Below are positions 50,089 to 58,892 of a stretch of 64,000 nt of DNA, one piece after another (positions within the stretch are counted from its first letter, which is position 1; every line of letters starts with the position of its first letter). Source of the stretch: Arthrobacter sp. MMS18-M83 (GTDB lineage Bacteria > Actinomycetota > Actinomycetes > Actinomycetales > Micrococcaceae); the NCBI RefSeq assembly GCF_026683955.1, contig NZ_CP113343.1:4774001-4838000 (forward strand). Reading direction: 5' to 3'. A program made the position numbers and the translations under genes. The notes below the pieces were generated by a model that was not told the DNA's origin, ran no database searches, and saw only the letters and a program-made list of their open reading frames with translations.

Positions 50089-51302
50089 CCCGAAAAATCG
50101 TCGACGTCGACGTCCTGGTAACCAGCCCCAGCCGCAACTTTGTCACGCTCAAGATCACCACCGACGACGGCCTGGTCGGTTGGGGTGACGCCACCCTGAA
50201 CGGCCGCGAACTTTCTGTTGCGAGCTACCTCCGCGATCACCTCGGCCCGGCCCTGGTGGGCAGGGACGCGGACCGCATCGAAGACACCTGGCAATACTTT
50301 TACAAAGGGGCCTACTGGCGCCGCGGGCCTGTGACCATGGCCGCAATCGGCGCCATCGACCTCGCCCTCTGGGACATCAAAGGCAAGGCCCTCGGCGTTC
50401 CGGTCTACCAACTCCTTGGCGGCGCAGCCCGCGACAAGATCCTCACCTACACGCACGCCACCGGATGGGACCTGCCTGAGCTGTTGGACTCGATAGACCA
50501 GCGCCGCGAGCAAGGCTTCCGCGCCGTCCGGGCACAGTCGGGCGTCCCTGGCCTGTCGAAGGTCTACGGCGTCACGAAGGGCGCCGCGAGCTACGAACCC
50601 GCCGGACGCGGCGCCGGACCTGTCGAAGAAGACTGGGACACCTCGGCCTACCTGCGCCACGCACCAAAGATCCTCTCCGCAGTCCGTGAACACGTCGGCC
50701 CGGAGCTCAAATTGCTCCACGACGTCCACCACCGCCTCAACCCCACCGAGGCTGCCCGGTTGGCCCGCTCCTTGGAAGACGTGGACCTGTTCTGGCTGGA
50801 AGACGTCACCCCCGCCGAGAACCAGCGCCTGCTCCGTACGCTGCGCCAGCAGACCACGATCCCGCTGGCCATCGGCGAAGTCTTCAACACCGTCTGGGAC
50901 GCCGAGTTGCTCATCACTGAACGGCTCATCGACTACATCCGCACCGCCGTCGTGCACGCCGGAGGCATCTCCCACGTCCGCAAGATCCTGGCGCTGGCCG
51001 AGGTCTACCAGATCAAGGGCGCCCCGCACGGGCCTTCGGATGTCTCCCCCATCAACCTCTCGGCATCGCTGCACCTTGGCCTGGCCACGAGCAACTTCGC
51101 CATCCAGGAATACATGGGCTACGACCCCATGGTGTCCGAGGTCTTCCAGTCCAGTTTCCGCTTCGAAGACGGCTACCTGCACCCTGGCGACGAGCCTGGA
51201 CTGGGCGTCCACGTGGACGAAGAAGCCGCTGCCCGCTTCCCGTACGCGCAGGCCTACCTGCCCATCGCCCGGGAACTCGACGGCTCCATGAAGGACTGGT
51301 GA
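50085..51302 (+). CDS. manD: Enolase-superfamily dehydratase, ManD/RspA type (mannonate/gluconate dehydratase)
   Basis: Removes water from D-mannonate (or D-gluconate) to give 2-keto-3-deoxy-D-gluconate. 405 aa. Metal ligands Asp213, Glu239 and Glu265 ([23 protein letters not shown]), with Arg149, Tyr161 and His215 in the positions of the acid/base residues of the family. The loop HGPSD carries Pro where, as I recall, high-efficiency mannonate dehydratases have Ala; Pro is linked to low-efficiency members. Overlaps the gene before by four bases. Confidence 0.9.
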   Translation: MTRKIVDVDVLVTSPSRNFVTLKITTDDGLVGWGDATLNGRELSVASYLRDHLGPALVGRDADRIEDTWQYFYKGAYWRRGPVTMAAIGAIDLALWDIKGKALGVPVYQLLGGAARDKILTYTHATGWDLPELLDSIDQRREQGFRAVRAQSGVPGLSKVYGVTKGAASYEPAGRGAGPVEEDWDTSAYLRHAPKILSAVREHVGPELKLLHDVHHRLNPTEAARLARSLEDVDLFWLEDVTPAENQRLLRTLRQQTTIPLAIGEVFNTVWDAELLITERLIDYIRTAVVHAGGISHVRKILALAEVYQIKGAPHGPSDVSPINLSASLHLGLATSNFAIQEYMGYDPMVSEVFQSSFRFEDGYLHPGDEPGLGVHVDEEAAARFPYAQAYLPIARELDGSMKDW

Positions 51303-51305
51303 ACC

Positions 51306-52829
51306 ATGGCCACGTCAAGCCTCCCGCCGCTGGGCGCCGAAACACCTGGAATCGTGTGCCGAACGGAAGCTCCTGCCCCGGGGATCGTGCACCTCGGCCT
51401 GGGCAACTTCCACCGCGCCCATCAGGCGGTCTACACGGAAGCCGCCATGGCCGCCCATGGCGGCGACTGGGGAATCATCGGAATCTCCAGCCGCTCCAGC
51501 GCCATCACGGATGCGATGCACGCGCAGGACATGCTCTACACCGTCGTCGAGATCTCGCCCGACGGATCGACGTTCTCGACGCCACGCGTGCACACGGATG
51601 CCTTCGTTGCGGCACAGGAACCGCAGCGCGTTGTGGCGGCCATTGGCGCCGAGACCACGCGCATCGTATCGCTGACCGTCACCGAAAGCGGCTACACCTA
51701 CAGTCCCGCAACCGGGTCCCTCAACGTCGCCGATCCTGACGTCCAGCACGACCTCGCCAACGGCCCGGTCCCCCGCACCCCGATCGGGCAGATCGTCCGC
51801 GGCCTCCAGCAGCGCGCACGGACCCACGGCAAGCCGCTGACAGTCCTCAGCTGCGACAACCTCGAGGACAACGGACACCACACTCAACGGCTCGTCCGCG
51901 AATTCGTTTCATTGCTGCCTGCCTCTGAGGCCGCGGAAACGCTGCCATGGATCGACGCCAACGTAACGTTCCCTTCGTCCATGGTGGACAGGATCGTGCC
52001 CGCCACGACAAACCACTACCGCAGGCTCGTCGCCGAGCAGCTCGGCTATGCGGACCAGATCCCCGTGCCCGCCGAGCCATTCACCATGTGGATCCTCGAG
52101 GACAACTTTATAGCCGGCCGCCCTGCCTGGGAGGCCGGAGGCGCGATCTTCACGGACGACGTCGCGGCATACGAGCAACTCAAAGTCAGGCTCCTCAACG
52201 GCACCCATTCGCTCATCGCCTACCTGGGAGCGTTGTCGGGTGCAGCCACCATTCCCGACGCCACTGCCATGGACTACGTCGAGGCGGCAGCCCGCCGCGT
52301 CCTCCGCGATGAGTACCTGCCGAGTGTCACCGTGCCCGGCGCCGTCGACGTCGACGCCTACGTGGAGCAGCTCTTCTCGCGCTGGCGCAACTCGGCATTG
52401 GGGCACCGGAGCAGCCAAGTGGGCAGCGATGGTTCGGTCAAACTGCGCCAACGGATCCCGATTCCAGCATTGGAAATGCTCGACGCCGGCGCCATGCCCC
52501 ACTACCTCGCCCTCACCACGGCGGCGTACCTGTCATGCATCGCACCCCTGCAGGGTTTCGACCCCGGCAACCACGCCAACGAGATGCAAGACCCCGCCCG
52601 GGAAACACTCCAAAAACTCGCAGCAGCATCCACCTCCGGACGCGACCTTGCCGCCAAGGTGCTTGGCGAGCACCACCTCCTGGGTGACGAACTCGCGGTG
52701 CGTGAAGACTTCATCGACCGCACCGGCGAGCTGATCGACATCATTCACGGGCAGGGCCCCCTCGCAGCCGCCCAGGCGGCATCCGAGTCAACCTCGCTTC
52801 TCCCCGCACAGAACCGGAGCATTCGATGA
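51306..52829 (+). CDS. uxuB: Mannitol dehydrogenase family oxidoreductase (D-mannonate oxidoreductase-like)
   Basis: Long-chain polyol dehydrogenase family, 507 aa; likely interconverts D-fructuronate and D-mannonate. N-terminal Rossmann motif GIVHLGLGNFHRAHQAVY and active-site series KVRLLNGTHSLIAYLGAL, which holds the conserved Lys, Asn and His. The symbol is by function and context; family members also act on tagaturonate, mannitol or arabinitol. Starts three bases after the manD stop. Confidence 0.85.
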   Translation: MATSSLPPLGAETPGIVCRTEAPAPGIVHLGLGNFHRAHQAVYTEAAMAAHGGDWGIIGISSRSSAITDAMHAQDMLYTVVEISPDGSTFSTPRVHTDAFVAAQEPQRVVAAIGAETTRIVSLTVTESGYTYSPATGSLNVADPDVQHDLANGPVPRTPIGQIVRGLQQRARTHGKPLTVLSCDNLEDNGHHTQRLVREFVSLLPASEAAETLPWIDANVTFPSSMVDRIVPATTNHYRRLVAEQLGYADQIPVPAEPFTMWILEDNFIAGRPAWEAGGAIFTDDVAAYEQLKVRLLNGTHSLIAYLGALSGAATIPDATAMDYVEAAARRVLRDEYLPSVTVPGAVDVDAYVEQLFSRWRNSALGHRSSQVGSDGSVKLRQRIPIPALEMLDAGAMPHYLALTTAAYLSCIAPLQGFDPGNHANEMQDPARETLQKLAAASTSGRDLAAKVLGEHHLLGDELAVREDFIDRTGELIDIIHGQGPLAAAQAASESTSLLPAQNRSIR

Positions 52830-53878
52830 CCACACAAGCAGTCCGCCACGCCGAAAGACCTTCACTACCGCTCACCACGGAGGCAGCCGTCCTGCACGGT
52901 GCGGGCGACATCCGCATCGAACAGAAAACCGTGAAGGCCCTGGGACCGAACGATGTCCTCGTGGAAATGCGTTCGGGCGGAATCTGCGGCTCGGACATGC
53001 ACTACTTCGCTGACGGCCGCAACGGCACCAACATCCTCCGCCAGCCCACCGTCCTGGGCCACGAGGGAGCGGGCGTTGTCATCGCGGCCGGTGAGGCGGC
53101 CAGCATTGCCGCAGGGACCGCCGTCGTGATTGAACCCGCGTTGCCCTGCCGGAAGTGCCCCACGTGCCTCTCCGGACGATACAACCTGTGTCCTACGGGG
53201 ACGTGCTTCGGTTCCCCGCCCACAGACGGACTGTTCGCCCGCCACGTGGTGGTTCCCGAGACCGCCCTTCACGAACTTCCGGACAACATCCCGGCCGACA
53301 TCGGGGCAGCAATCGAGCCGCTCGCCGTCGCGGTCTGGGCGGTTGAACGGGCCCAGGTCGAGGCCGGGCACCGAGTACTGATCACGGGTGCCGGCCCGAT
53401 CGGGCTACTCGTCGCGCAAGTCGTGGCATCCCGCGGAGCGTCCGAGATCATCGTGACGGACGTCAACGACGATCGGCTGGCTGTTGCGGCGGCCTTCGGG
53501 GCGACGAAGACCATCAACACGGCCAACGAAGCCCTTGGCCTGAGGGACCTGGATCGCCTGATCGAATGCTCCGGCAACAGCAAGGCGCTGGCCGACGGCA
53601 TCCAGACCTTGGCCCCCGCAGCCCGGGCCACAGTGGTGGGCCAGGCCCGTCCCACCGTGGACGGCATCCCACTCGGATTCCTCCAACGCTACGAAATCGA
53701 CCTGGTGACCGCATTCCGCTACGCCAACGCATTCCCGACGGCGATCCAGCTCGCCTCATCGGGGGTTGTGGACCTCCGGTCCATCATCACCTCCACGTTT
53801 GACCTCACCAACGCCGCGGCCGCTCTCACGGCCCCAGTGACAGACCCCACCAACCTCAAAGTCCTCATCACCTACTGA
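52826..53878 (+). CDS. Zinc-dependent alcohol dehydrogenase, L-idonate/L-gulonate 5-dehydrogenase-like
   Basis: 350 aa medium-chain dehydrogenase. Catalytic zinc Cys in GGICGSDMHYF, GHEGAG with the zinc His, structural zinc cluster CRKCPTCLSGRYNLC, and NAD motif ITGAGPIGLLVAQ. The DMHYF segment and overall match put it with sorbitol/L-idonate dehydrogenases. In this setting it would oxidise L-gulonate to D-fructuronate or L-idonate to 5-keto-D-gluconate. Overlaps the preceding gene (ATGA). Confidence 0.88.
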   Translation: MTTQAVRHAERPSLPLTTEAAVLHGAGDIRIEQKTVKALGPNDVLVEMRSGGICGSDMHYFADGRNGTNILRQPTVLGHEGAGVVIAAGEAASIAAGTAVVIEPALPCRKCPTCLSGRYNLCPTGTCFGSPPTDGLFARHVVVPETALHELPDNIPADIGAAIEPLAVAVWAVERAQVEAGHRVLITGAGPIGLLVAQVVASRGASEIIVTDVNDDRLAVAAAFGATKTINTANEALGLRDLDRLIECSGNSKALADGIQTLAPAARATVVGQARPTVDGIPLGFLQRYEIDLVTAFRYANAFPTAIQLASSGVVDLRSIITSTFDLTNAAAALTAPVTDPTNLKVLITY

Positions 53879-53926
53879 CTCGGCCCACCTACAGGCCAGC
53901 GGGCATCCATTCAAAGGAGTATGGAA

Positions 53927-55303
53927 ATGACCACAGCAGCAAACCTCCCACCCACGCCGGTGGACCAAAGCAAGGTCCGGAAGGCCGCCGTCGCCGGACT
54001 TATCGGCACCACCCTGGAACTCTACGATTTCGTCATCTATGGAACGGCGTCGGCGCTGGTCTTCAGCAAGCTCTTCTTCCCCAACATCTCGCCCGCCGCG
54101 GCACTTCTCGCCAGCTTCACCACTTTCGCCGTCGGATTCCTGTTCCGGCCCCTCGGCGGGATTTTCTTCTCCCACTTCGGCGACCGGCTTGGCCGGAAAT
54201 GGGTCCTCGTCGTCACCCTGCTCCTGATGGGCGGGGCCACGCTGGCCATCGGGCTCCTTCCGACGTTCGGCCAGATCGGCATCTTTGCCCCGGTCCTGCT
54301 TTGTGTCTGCCGTGCAGCCCAGGGCTTCGGCGCCGGTGCCGAACAATCGGGCGGCGCAACCCTGCTCACAGAGTCCGCAGCCCCCGGAACCCGAGGCAAG
54401 CTGGCTTCCCTCATCATGGTTGGTGCAGCCGCCGGAACGGCGCTCGGCGCACTCGTGTGGATCGCAGCGCAGTCCCTGGCACCCAACGACATGCTCACGT
54501 GGGGCTGGAGGCTCGTCTTCCTCTCCAGCATCTTCGTTACCATCGCCGCGCTGGTCATCCGGCGCAAGCTCGACGAATCACCGGTCTTCGAGGAGATCAA
54601 GCAGGCCCGCACGGAACCCCCGGCACCCCTGAGGGAGGTTGCCAAGTATGGCAAGGCCAACGTCCTGCGCGTCATCCTCATGAACCTCGGCGTCAGCACC
54701 CAGTCCTACACCATCCAGGTGTTCATGGCCTCCTACCTCATCACCGTGATCGGAACGGACCCGAAGTTCATTCCTCCCGTGCTCCTCATCGGTTCACTTT
54801 GCGGCGGCATCGCGGCCGTTTCCTTCGGAATCCTGTCCGACAAGATCGGGCGCCGGCGCGTCGTCTCCCTCATCACCGGGGCGCTCATCCTCTTCCCCGC
54901 CCCCGCATTCCTCCTACTGACCACAGGGTCGCCGGTAGCCATCGTGTTGGTGATCGTGGTCGGCTTCGTCCTGGCCTGCCAAGGCGTGGTGGGCGTGCAC
55001 ATGAGCTACTTCCCTGAGATCTTCGGCAGCCGCTACCGGTACGCAGGAGTCACCTTGGGCCGCGAGTTCTCCTCCATCATTGGCGGAGGTATCGCCCCCA
55101 TGATCTGCGCTGCGCTGCTGGGCATGTTCAGCAACTCCTGGATTCCTGTAGCGATCTACATGTCCGCAACCATGCTCATCAGCTTCATCGCCACCCGGAT
55201 GTCCCCTGAGACCCTGAACCGCGACCTCACGGACCCCGAGGACGCCGCGCACAGCAAAAGCGGGGTTATCCCGGTGACCGCCGAAGCGCAGCACGTCCAG
55301 TAA
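53927..55303 (+). CDS. MFS transporter, metabolite:H+ symporter type
   Basis: Probable uptake system for the operon's substrate. 458 aa, 12 membrane segments. MFS signature between TM2 and TM3 (GDRLGRKWVLVVTLLLMGG) and its repeat (DKIGRRRVVSLITG). N-terminus KAAVAGLIGTTLELYDFVIY is typical of the shikimate/ProP-like subfamily. ATG 53927 lies seven bases after AAAGGAG; ATG 53921 is too close. Confidence 0.9.
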   Translation: MTTAANLPPTPVDQSKVRKAAVAGLIGTTLELYDFVIYGTASALVFSKLFFPNISPAAALLASFTTFAVGFLFRPLGGIFFSHFGDRLGRKWVLVVTLLLMGGATLAIGLLPTFGQIGIFAPVLLCVCRAAQGFGAGAEQSGGATLLTESAAPGTRGKLASLIMVGAAAGTALGALVWIAAQSLAPNDMLTWGWRLVFLSSIFVTIAALVIRRKLDESPVFEEIKQARTEPPAPLREVAKYGKANVLRVILMNLGVSTQSYTIQVFMASYLITVIGTDPKFIPPVLLIGSLCGGIAAVSFGILSDKIGRRRVVSLITGALILFPAPAFLLLTTGSPVAIVLVIVVGFVLACQGVVGVHMSYFPEIFGSRYRYAGVTLGREFSSIIGGGIAPMICAALLGMFSNSWIPVAIYMSATMLISFIATRMSPETLNRDLTDPEDAAHSKSGVIPVTAEAQHVQ

Positions 55304-55375
55304 CACCCGAAGGTCCGACGGCGGCACGCGCCGCCGTCGGAACCCCGCCAACCAAAAACCGCACGAAGGACTTCC

Positions 55376-56050
55376 ATGCCCCGCCTCGAAACCCCGGACA
55401 CCGTCTCCCGCCCGGCACCATCCGCCATCCTCCGCGACACCAGGGTCGTGGCGGTGCTGCGGGCCCGGCACGCGAAGGACTACACCCCCGTCATCGAGGC
55501 CCTCCGGGATGGCGGCGTGCTCAGTATCGAATTGACTCTGAGCACACCGGGAGTGTTCGACGAGCTTCCCCGACTGCAAGAGCGGTTCGGCAACTCCGTT
55601 GAACTCGGCGTCGGCACCGTGACCACTGCTGCCGAGGCCGAAACGGCACTCGACCTGGGTGCCGCCTACATCGTCACGCCCATCACTGAACCGGATGTCA
55701 TCACCGTGTGCACAATGCGCGGCGTGCCCGTCTTCCCGGGTGGGCTGACCCCCACCGAACTCCACGCCGGTTGGAAGCTTGGTGCCACCGCCGTCAAAGT
55801 CTTCCCAGCCTCGACGGTCGGTCCTGGCTACGTATCCCAGTTGCGCGGCCCCTTTCCGGACATCCAGGTGGTTCCGTCCGGCGGGGTCGACATCGAGGAC
55901 GTGCCGGCATGGATCCGCGCCGGCGCATTGGCAGTCAGCCTCGGAGGGCCACTTCTTGGCGACGCGTTCAAAGTCGGGAGCCTGACCGAGTTGACCGCAC
56001 GTGCGCGACGGGTCCGCAACCTCGTTGATGAGGCACGTGGCGAGCGATGA
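55376..56050 (+). CDS. eda: KDPG/KHG aldolase
   Basis: Splits 2-keto-3-deoxy-6-phosphogluconate to pyruvate and glyceraldehyde 3-phosphate. 224 aa TIM barrel with Schiff-base Lys141 in GATAVKVFPAS and catalytic Glu52 in LSIELTL; PSGGVDIEDVPAW near the C-terminus. GAAGGA precedes ATG 55376. Stop overlaps the kinase start (ATGA). Confidence 0.93.
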   Translation: MPRLETPDTVSRPAPSAILRDTRVVAVLRARHAKDYTPVIEALRDGGVLSIELTLSTPGVFDELPRLQERFGNSVELGVGTVTTAAEAETALDLGAAYIVTPITEPDVITVCTMRGVPVFPGGLTPTELHAGWKLGATAVKVFPASTVGPGYVSQLRGPFPDIQVVPSGGVDIEDVPAWIRAGALAVSLGGPLLGDAFKVGSLTELTARARRVRNLVDEARGER

Positions 56051-57000
56051 ACAGCAAGGCATACGTCGTGACCCTCGGCGAAACCATGGCGCTCATGTCA
56101 TCGGACAAGGCCGGCCCGTTGGCCCATGCCTCCACGATGAGCCTCGGCATCGGAGGGTCTGAGTCCAATGTCGCCATCGGCCTGCAACGCTTGGGCGTCC
56201 AAAGTGTCTGGTGCGGCCGCATCGGTGCGGATTCCCTCGGTCAGCTTGTGGAGCGGGAGATCCGCGCCGAGGGCGTCGACGTCCGCGTGACTGTTGACGA
56301 CGAGGCGCCGACCGGCCTGATGATCAAGGAACGCCGGACCCCCTCAGCCCAGAAGGTCGCCTACTACCGGTCCGGCAGCGCGGGCTCACGGATTGCCCCC
56401 GACGACGTCGACGAACGGCTGATCGCCGGGGCCGCCCTGCTCCACGTCAGCGGAATAACGCCGGCGCTCTCTTCCCAAGCTGCTTCCACGCTCCGGTACG
56501 CGATCGCAGCAGCCAAAGCATCGGGCGTTCCGGTCTCCTTCGACCTGAACTACCGCAGCAAGCTCTGGGCAGCCGAAACCGCCGGAAGCGCCTACCGCGA
56601 GATCATCCCGCGCGCGGACATCGTGTTCGCGGGACTTGAGGAAGCCCGGCTCGCCGTCGGACCCGCCGCCGACGCCGAAGAAGCCGCCAGGCGCATTGCC
56701 GCCATGGGCCCAAGCCAAGTGGTTATCAAGTTGGGCGCCGAAGGAGCCCTGGCTTGCATTGAAAGCCAGGTCTTCCGGCAGGAAGCACTGGCCATCGAAG
56801 CCCTCGACACCGTGGGCGCCGGCGACGCGTTCGTGGCCGGCTATTTGGCCGAATTTATCGAAGGACGCCAGCCCCGGGAGCGGCTTCAAACTGCCGTAAG
56901 CACAGGGGCATTTGTTTGCCTGGTACCCGGCGACTGGGAAGGGCTCCCGCGCCGCGAAGAATTGCGGCTCCTGGGCAACCATGAACCGGTCAGCCGATGA
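56047..57000 (+). CDS. kdgK: 2-keto-3-deoxygluconate kinase, PfkB family
   Basis: Phosphorylates KDG to KDPG with ATP. 317 aa. PfkB signatures: GGSESNVAIGLQRLG at the N-terminus and DTVGAGDAFVAGYL, with the catalytic Asp, at the C-terminus. SFDLNYRSKLW is typical of KDG kinases. Translationally coupled to eda upstream and to the DUF4862 gene downstream by ATGA overlaps. Confidence 0.93.
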   Translation: MNSKAYVVTLGETMALMSSDKAGPLAHASTMSLGIGGSESNVAIGLQRLGVQSVWCGRIGADSLGQLVEREIRAEGVDVRVTVDDEAPTGLMIKERRTPSAQKVAYYRSGSAGSRIAPDDVDERLIAGAALLHVSGITPALSSQAASTLRYAIAAAKASGVPVSFDLNYRSKLWAAETAGSAYREIIPRADIVFAGLEEARLAVGPAADAEEAARRIAAMGPSQVVIKLGAEGALACIESQVFRQEALAIEALDTVGAGDAFVAGYLAEFIEGRQPRERLQTAVSTGAFVCLVPGDWEGLPRREELRLLGNHEPVSR

Positions 57001-58028
57001 CCGGGTTTTTCGTGGGAGCGTATGCCGCCGCTCCAAGCCTGACCGGTTGGAACCCATCGACTGAAGGAAGATTCCTGAAATCCGTTGTGGAACTGGAAGG
57101 CGTTGCCGGCCTCGAAGTCCCGTTCACGGGAGCGCTGCACAAAGACGACGAAGCCTGGTTCCTGCAGCAATTGCCTGACAAAGCGGACTTTGTGGTGACG
57201 ACCATTCCCGGGACCATGGCCAGGCTCGGTTCAGACCCGTGCTTCGGGTTGGCCTCAACCTCCACAGCCGGGCGCCGGGCAGCGATCGACTTCATTCGCG
57301 ATGCGCTGAAGGCCGTCGGAAGGCTCAACGAGCGCGTAGGCCGGCCCGCGGTTGCTGCGCTTGAGATCCACTCAGCCCCGTGGGCAGATGGGCAACGTGC
57401 CTCCACGGCCGCCCTGTCCGAGTCGTTGGCCGAAATTTCGCAGTGGGAGTGGAACGGTGCACGGCTTGCGCTCGAACACTGTGACGCATTTGTCCATGGC
57501 CAGGCACCGGCCAAGGGGTTCCTTGCCCTCGAGGATGAGGCCGAGACCGTGAACCGTGTGGTCGAGTCAACCGGCCGGCCCATGGGAATTGCCATCAATT
57601 GGGGGCGTTCAGTCCTTGAGCAACGCAGACCGGATGCAGCCCTGGAGCACATCAATTTCCTTCGCGAGGGTGACCTGCTCGGAGGTTTCGTGCTCTCGGG
57701 CTGCGCGGGCGTTGATACCCGCTACGGCGCGGCCTGGGCCGACGTGCATGTCCCGCCCGCGCCCGCCGCGGCAAGCGATGCGAATCCAACCGAACCGGCT
57801 TTGGCTACCGGCCTCGACGTCCTCGAGGTCGCGTCCCTCCTGACCGTGGAACGCATGGAGGAATGCCTGCGCGCCGCAGGCCCCGGGGCCGGCAACGACT
57901 TTCGAGGAATCAAGGTGGCCGCCCCTCCGCACGCAACCGTGGAGCAGCGCGTGTCCGTCATTTCAAAGACCCTCGATCTGGCCCGGCAAGCGAGCGGGCA
58001 GGACCTACGGAGCGGGACAGCCCCGTAG
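56997..58028 (+). CDS. DUF4862 family protein, unknown function
   Basis: 343 aa, cytoplasmic, no signal peptide. Sequence features: FVGAYAAAPSL at the N-terminus, GLEVPFTGALHKDDEAWF, IHSAPWADGQRAS, GARLALEHCDAFV and PMGIAINWGRSV. The strand/helix pattern and the EVPF, ALEHCD and INWGRS segments suggest a TIM barrel like sugar-phosphate isomerases. Its coupling to kdgK implies a role in the same sugar-acid route, perhaps an isomerase or epimerase for a non-canonical substrate. That role is inference. Confidence 0.82.
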   Translation: MTGFFVGAYAAAPSLTGWNPSTEGRFLKSVVELEGVAGLEVPFTGALHKDDEAWFLQQLPDKADFVVTTIPGTMARLGSDPCFGLASTSTAGRRAAIDFIRDALKAVGRLNERVGRPAVAALEIHSAPWADGQRASTAALSESLAEISQWEWNGARLALEHCDAFVHGQAPAKGFLALEDEAETVNRVVESTGRPMGIAINWGRSVLEQRRPDAALEHINFLREGDLLGGFVLSGCAGVDTRYGAAWADVHVPPAPAAASDANPTEPALATGLDVLEVASLLTVERMEECLRAAGPGAGNDFRGIKVAAPPHATVEQRVSVISKTLDLARQASGQDLRSGTAP

Positions 58029-58059
58029 CGGGAGGGCCGAAAGACCCTCCCGCTACGGG
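58022..58059 (+). terminator. Perfect terminator hairpin closing the sugar-acid operon
   Basis: 15-base perfect stem (58022-58036 with 58045-58059) and an 8-base loop. It overlaps the DUF4862 stop codon, so it probably folds as transcription leaves the gene. Confidence 0.85.
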
Positions 58060-58092
58060 CTGCGCATAAGCCAGTCTTCTGGCTGGGAACCC

Positions 58093-58599
58093 CTAGCGCT
58101 TGCCGGCGTCCGAGTTGCCCTCGGCATGGGCGCGGTCCGGCTTGTGCTGGCCTTTACCCTTCGACTCGTGGTCCGCCGTGCGGTCGCCAGCGTCTCCGTC
58201 CTTGACCTCCGTCATTCCGTCGTCGTCACGATCAGCGGGGTCAACCGCCGAGGCGTTGGACGAAGGTGACGCGTGGGTTGGAGCTGGAGCTGGTGGGCTC
58301 GGAGTCCGGGTGGACGCCGGGCCGCTGGTCTCCTCCTCAGCTGGCGCCTCAGTTGCGGGAGCCGACTCCGAGTGGCCCGAGGGCTCCGTCTCGGGAGCCT
58401 TCTCAAGGGGTACCGCCGTCGTCGGAGGCACCAAAGGCGCCGACGGCGACGGGCTGGCCGATGCGGTGGACGCAGGAGCCGGCGCTTCTGTGGTGCTGAT
58501 GCTGGTAAAGGCGGCGGCGCCGCCTCCTGCTGCAATGGCCCCAGCAGTGATCATGGTGATCACTGCTTTACTGGCTGCAAGACTAGTCAGAATAGGCAT
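58093..58599 (-). CDS. Secreted or membrane-anchored Ala/Ser/Pro/Glu-rich protein
   Basis: 168 aa. N-terminal hydrophobic segment AVITMITAGAIAAGGGAAAF (residues about 12-31) acts as a signal or anchor. The rest is low complexity (Ser/Pro/Glu/Ala) ending in a charged tail rich in Lys, Asp and His. No catalytic motif. It is divergent from the protein kinase gene and shares its style of disordered tail. Function unknown. Confidence 0.65.
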   Translation of the reverse strand: MPILTSLAASKAVITMITAGAIAAGGGAAAFTSISTTEAPAPASTASASPSPSAPLVPPTTAVPLEKAPETEPSGHSESAPATEAPAEEETSGPASTRTPSPPAPAPTHASPSSNASAVDPADRDDDGMTEVKDGDAGDRTADHESKGKGQHKPDRAHAEGNSDAGKR

Positions 58600-58892
58600 G
58601 AAGACCTCCGGAATTCTCTTCTTGATTGCTCATTGGATATTTCACGGACTGGGTTGCGGTTGCCTCACCGCGCGCTCCGGTATCGGAACTCCCGCACCAA
58701 CGTAGGCACAGAAGCCGCTGAATATCACCCCGCGGACGGGCGCTCGGGCCTTTGTTCACCCGCCATTCATCTTGTCAGGGGACTTTCGGCCGAACCGTAA
58801 CTTTCTGGGCGCTCGGGACGATTACCCTAGAGGGGCGTGTGTCTCGCAAGCTGCATTGCAGTTTCCGCAGGTTCAAGAAAGCGAGGGGAGCT

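Noticed and set aside
49842..51212. 456-residue minus-strand frame opposite manD
   Set aside because: Antisense to an enzyme with all active-site residues conserved; no start signal.
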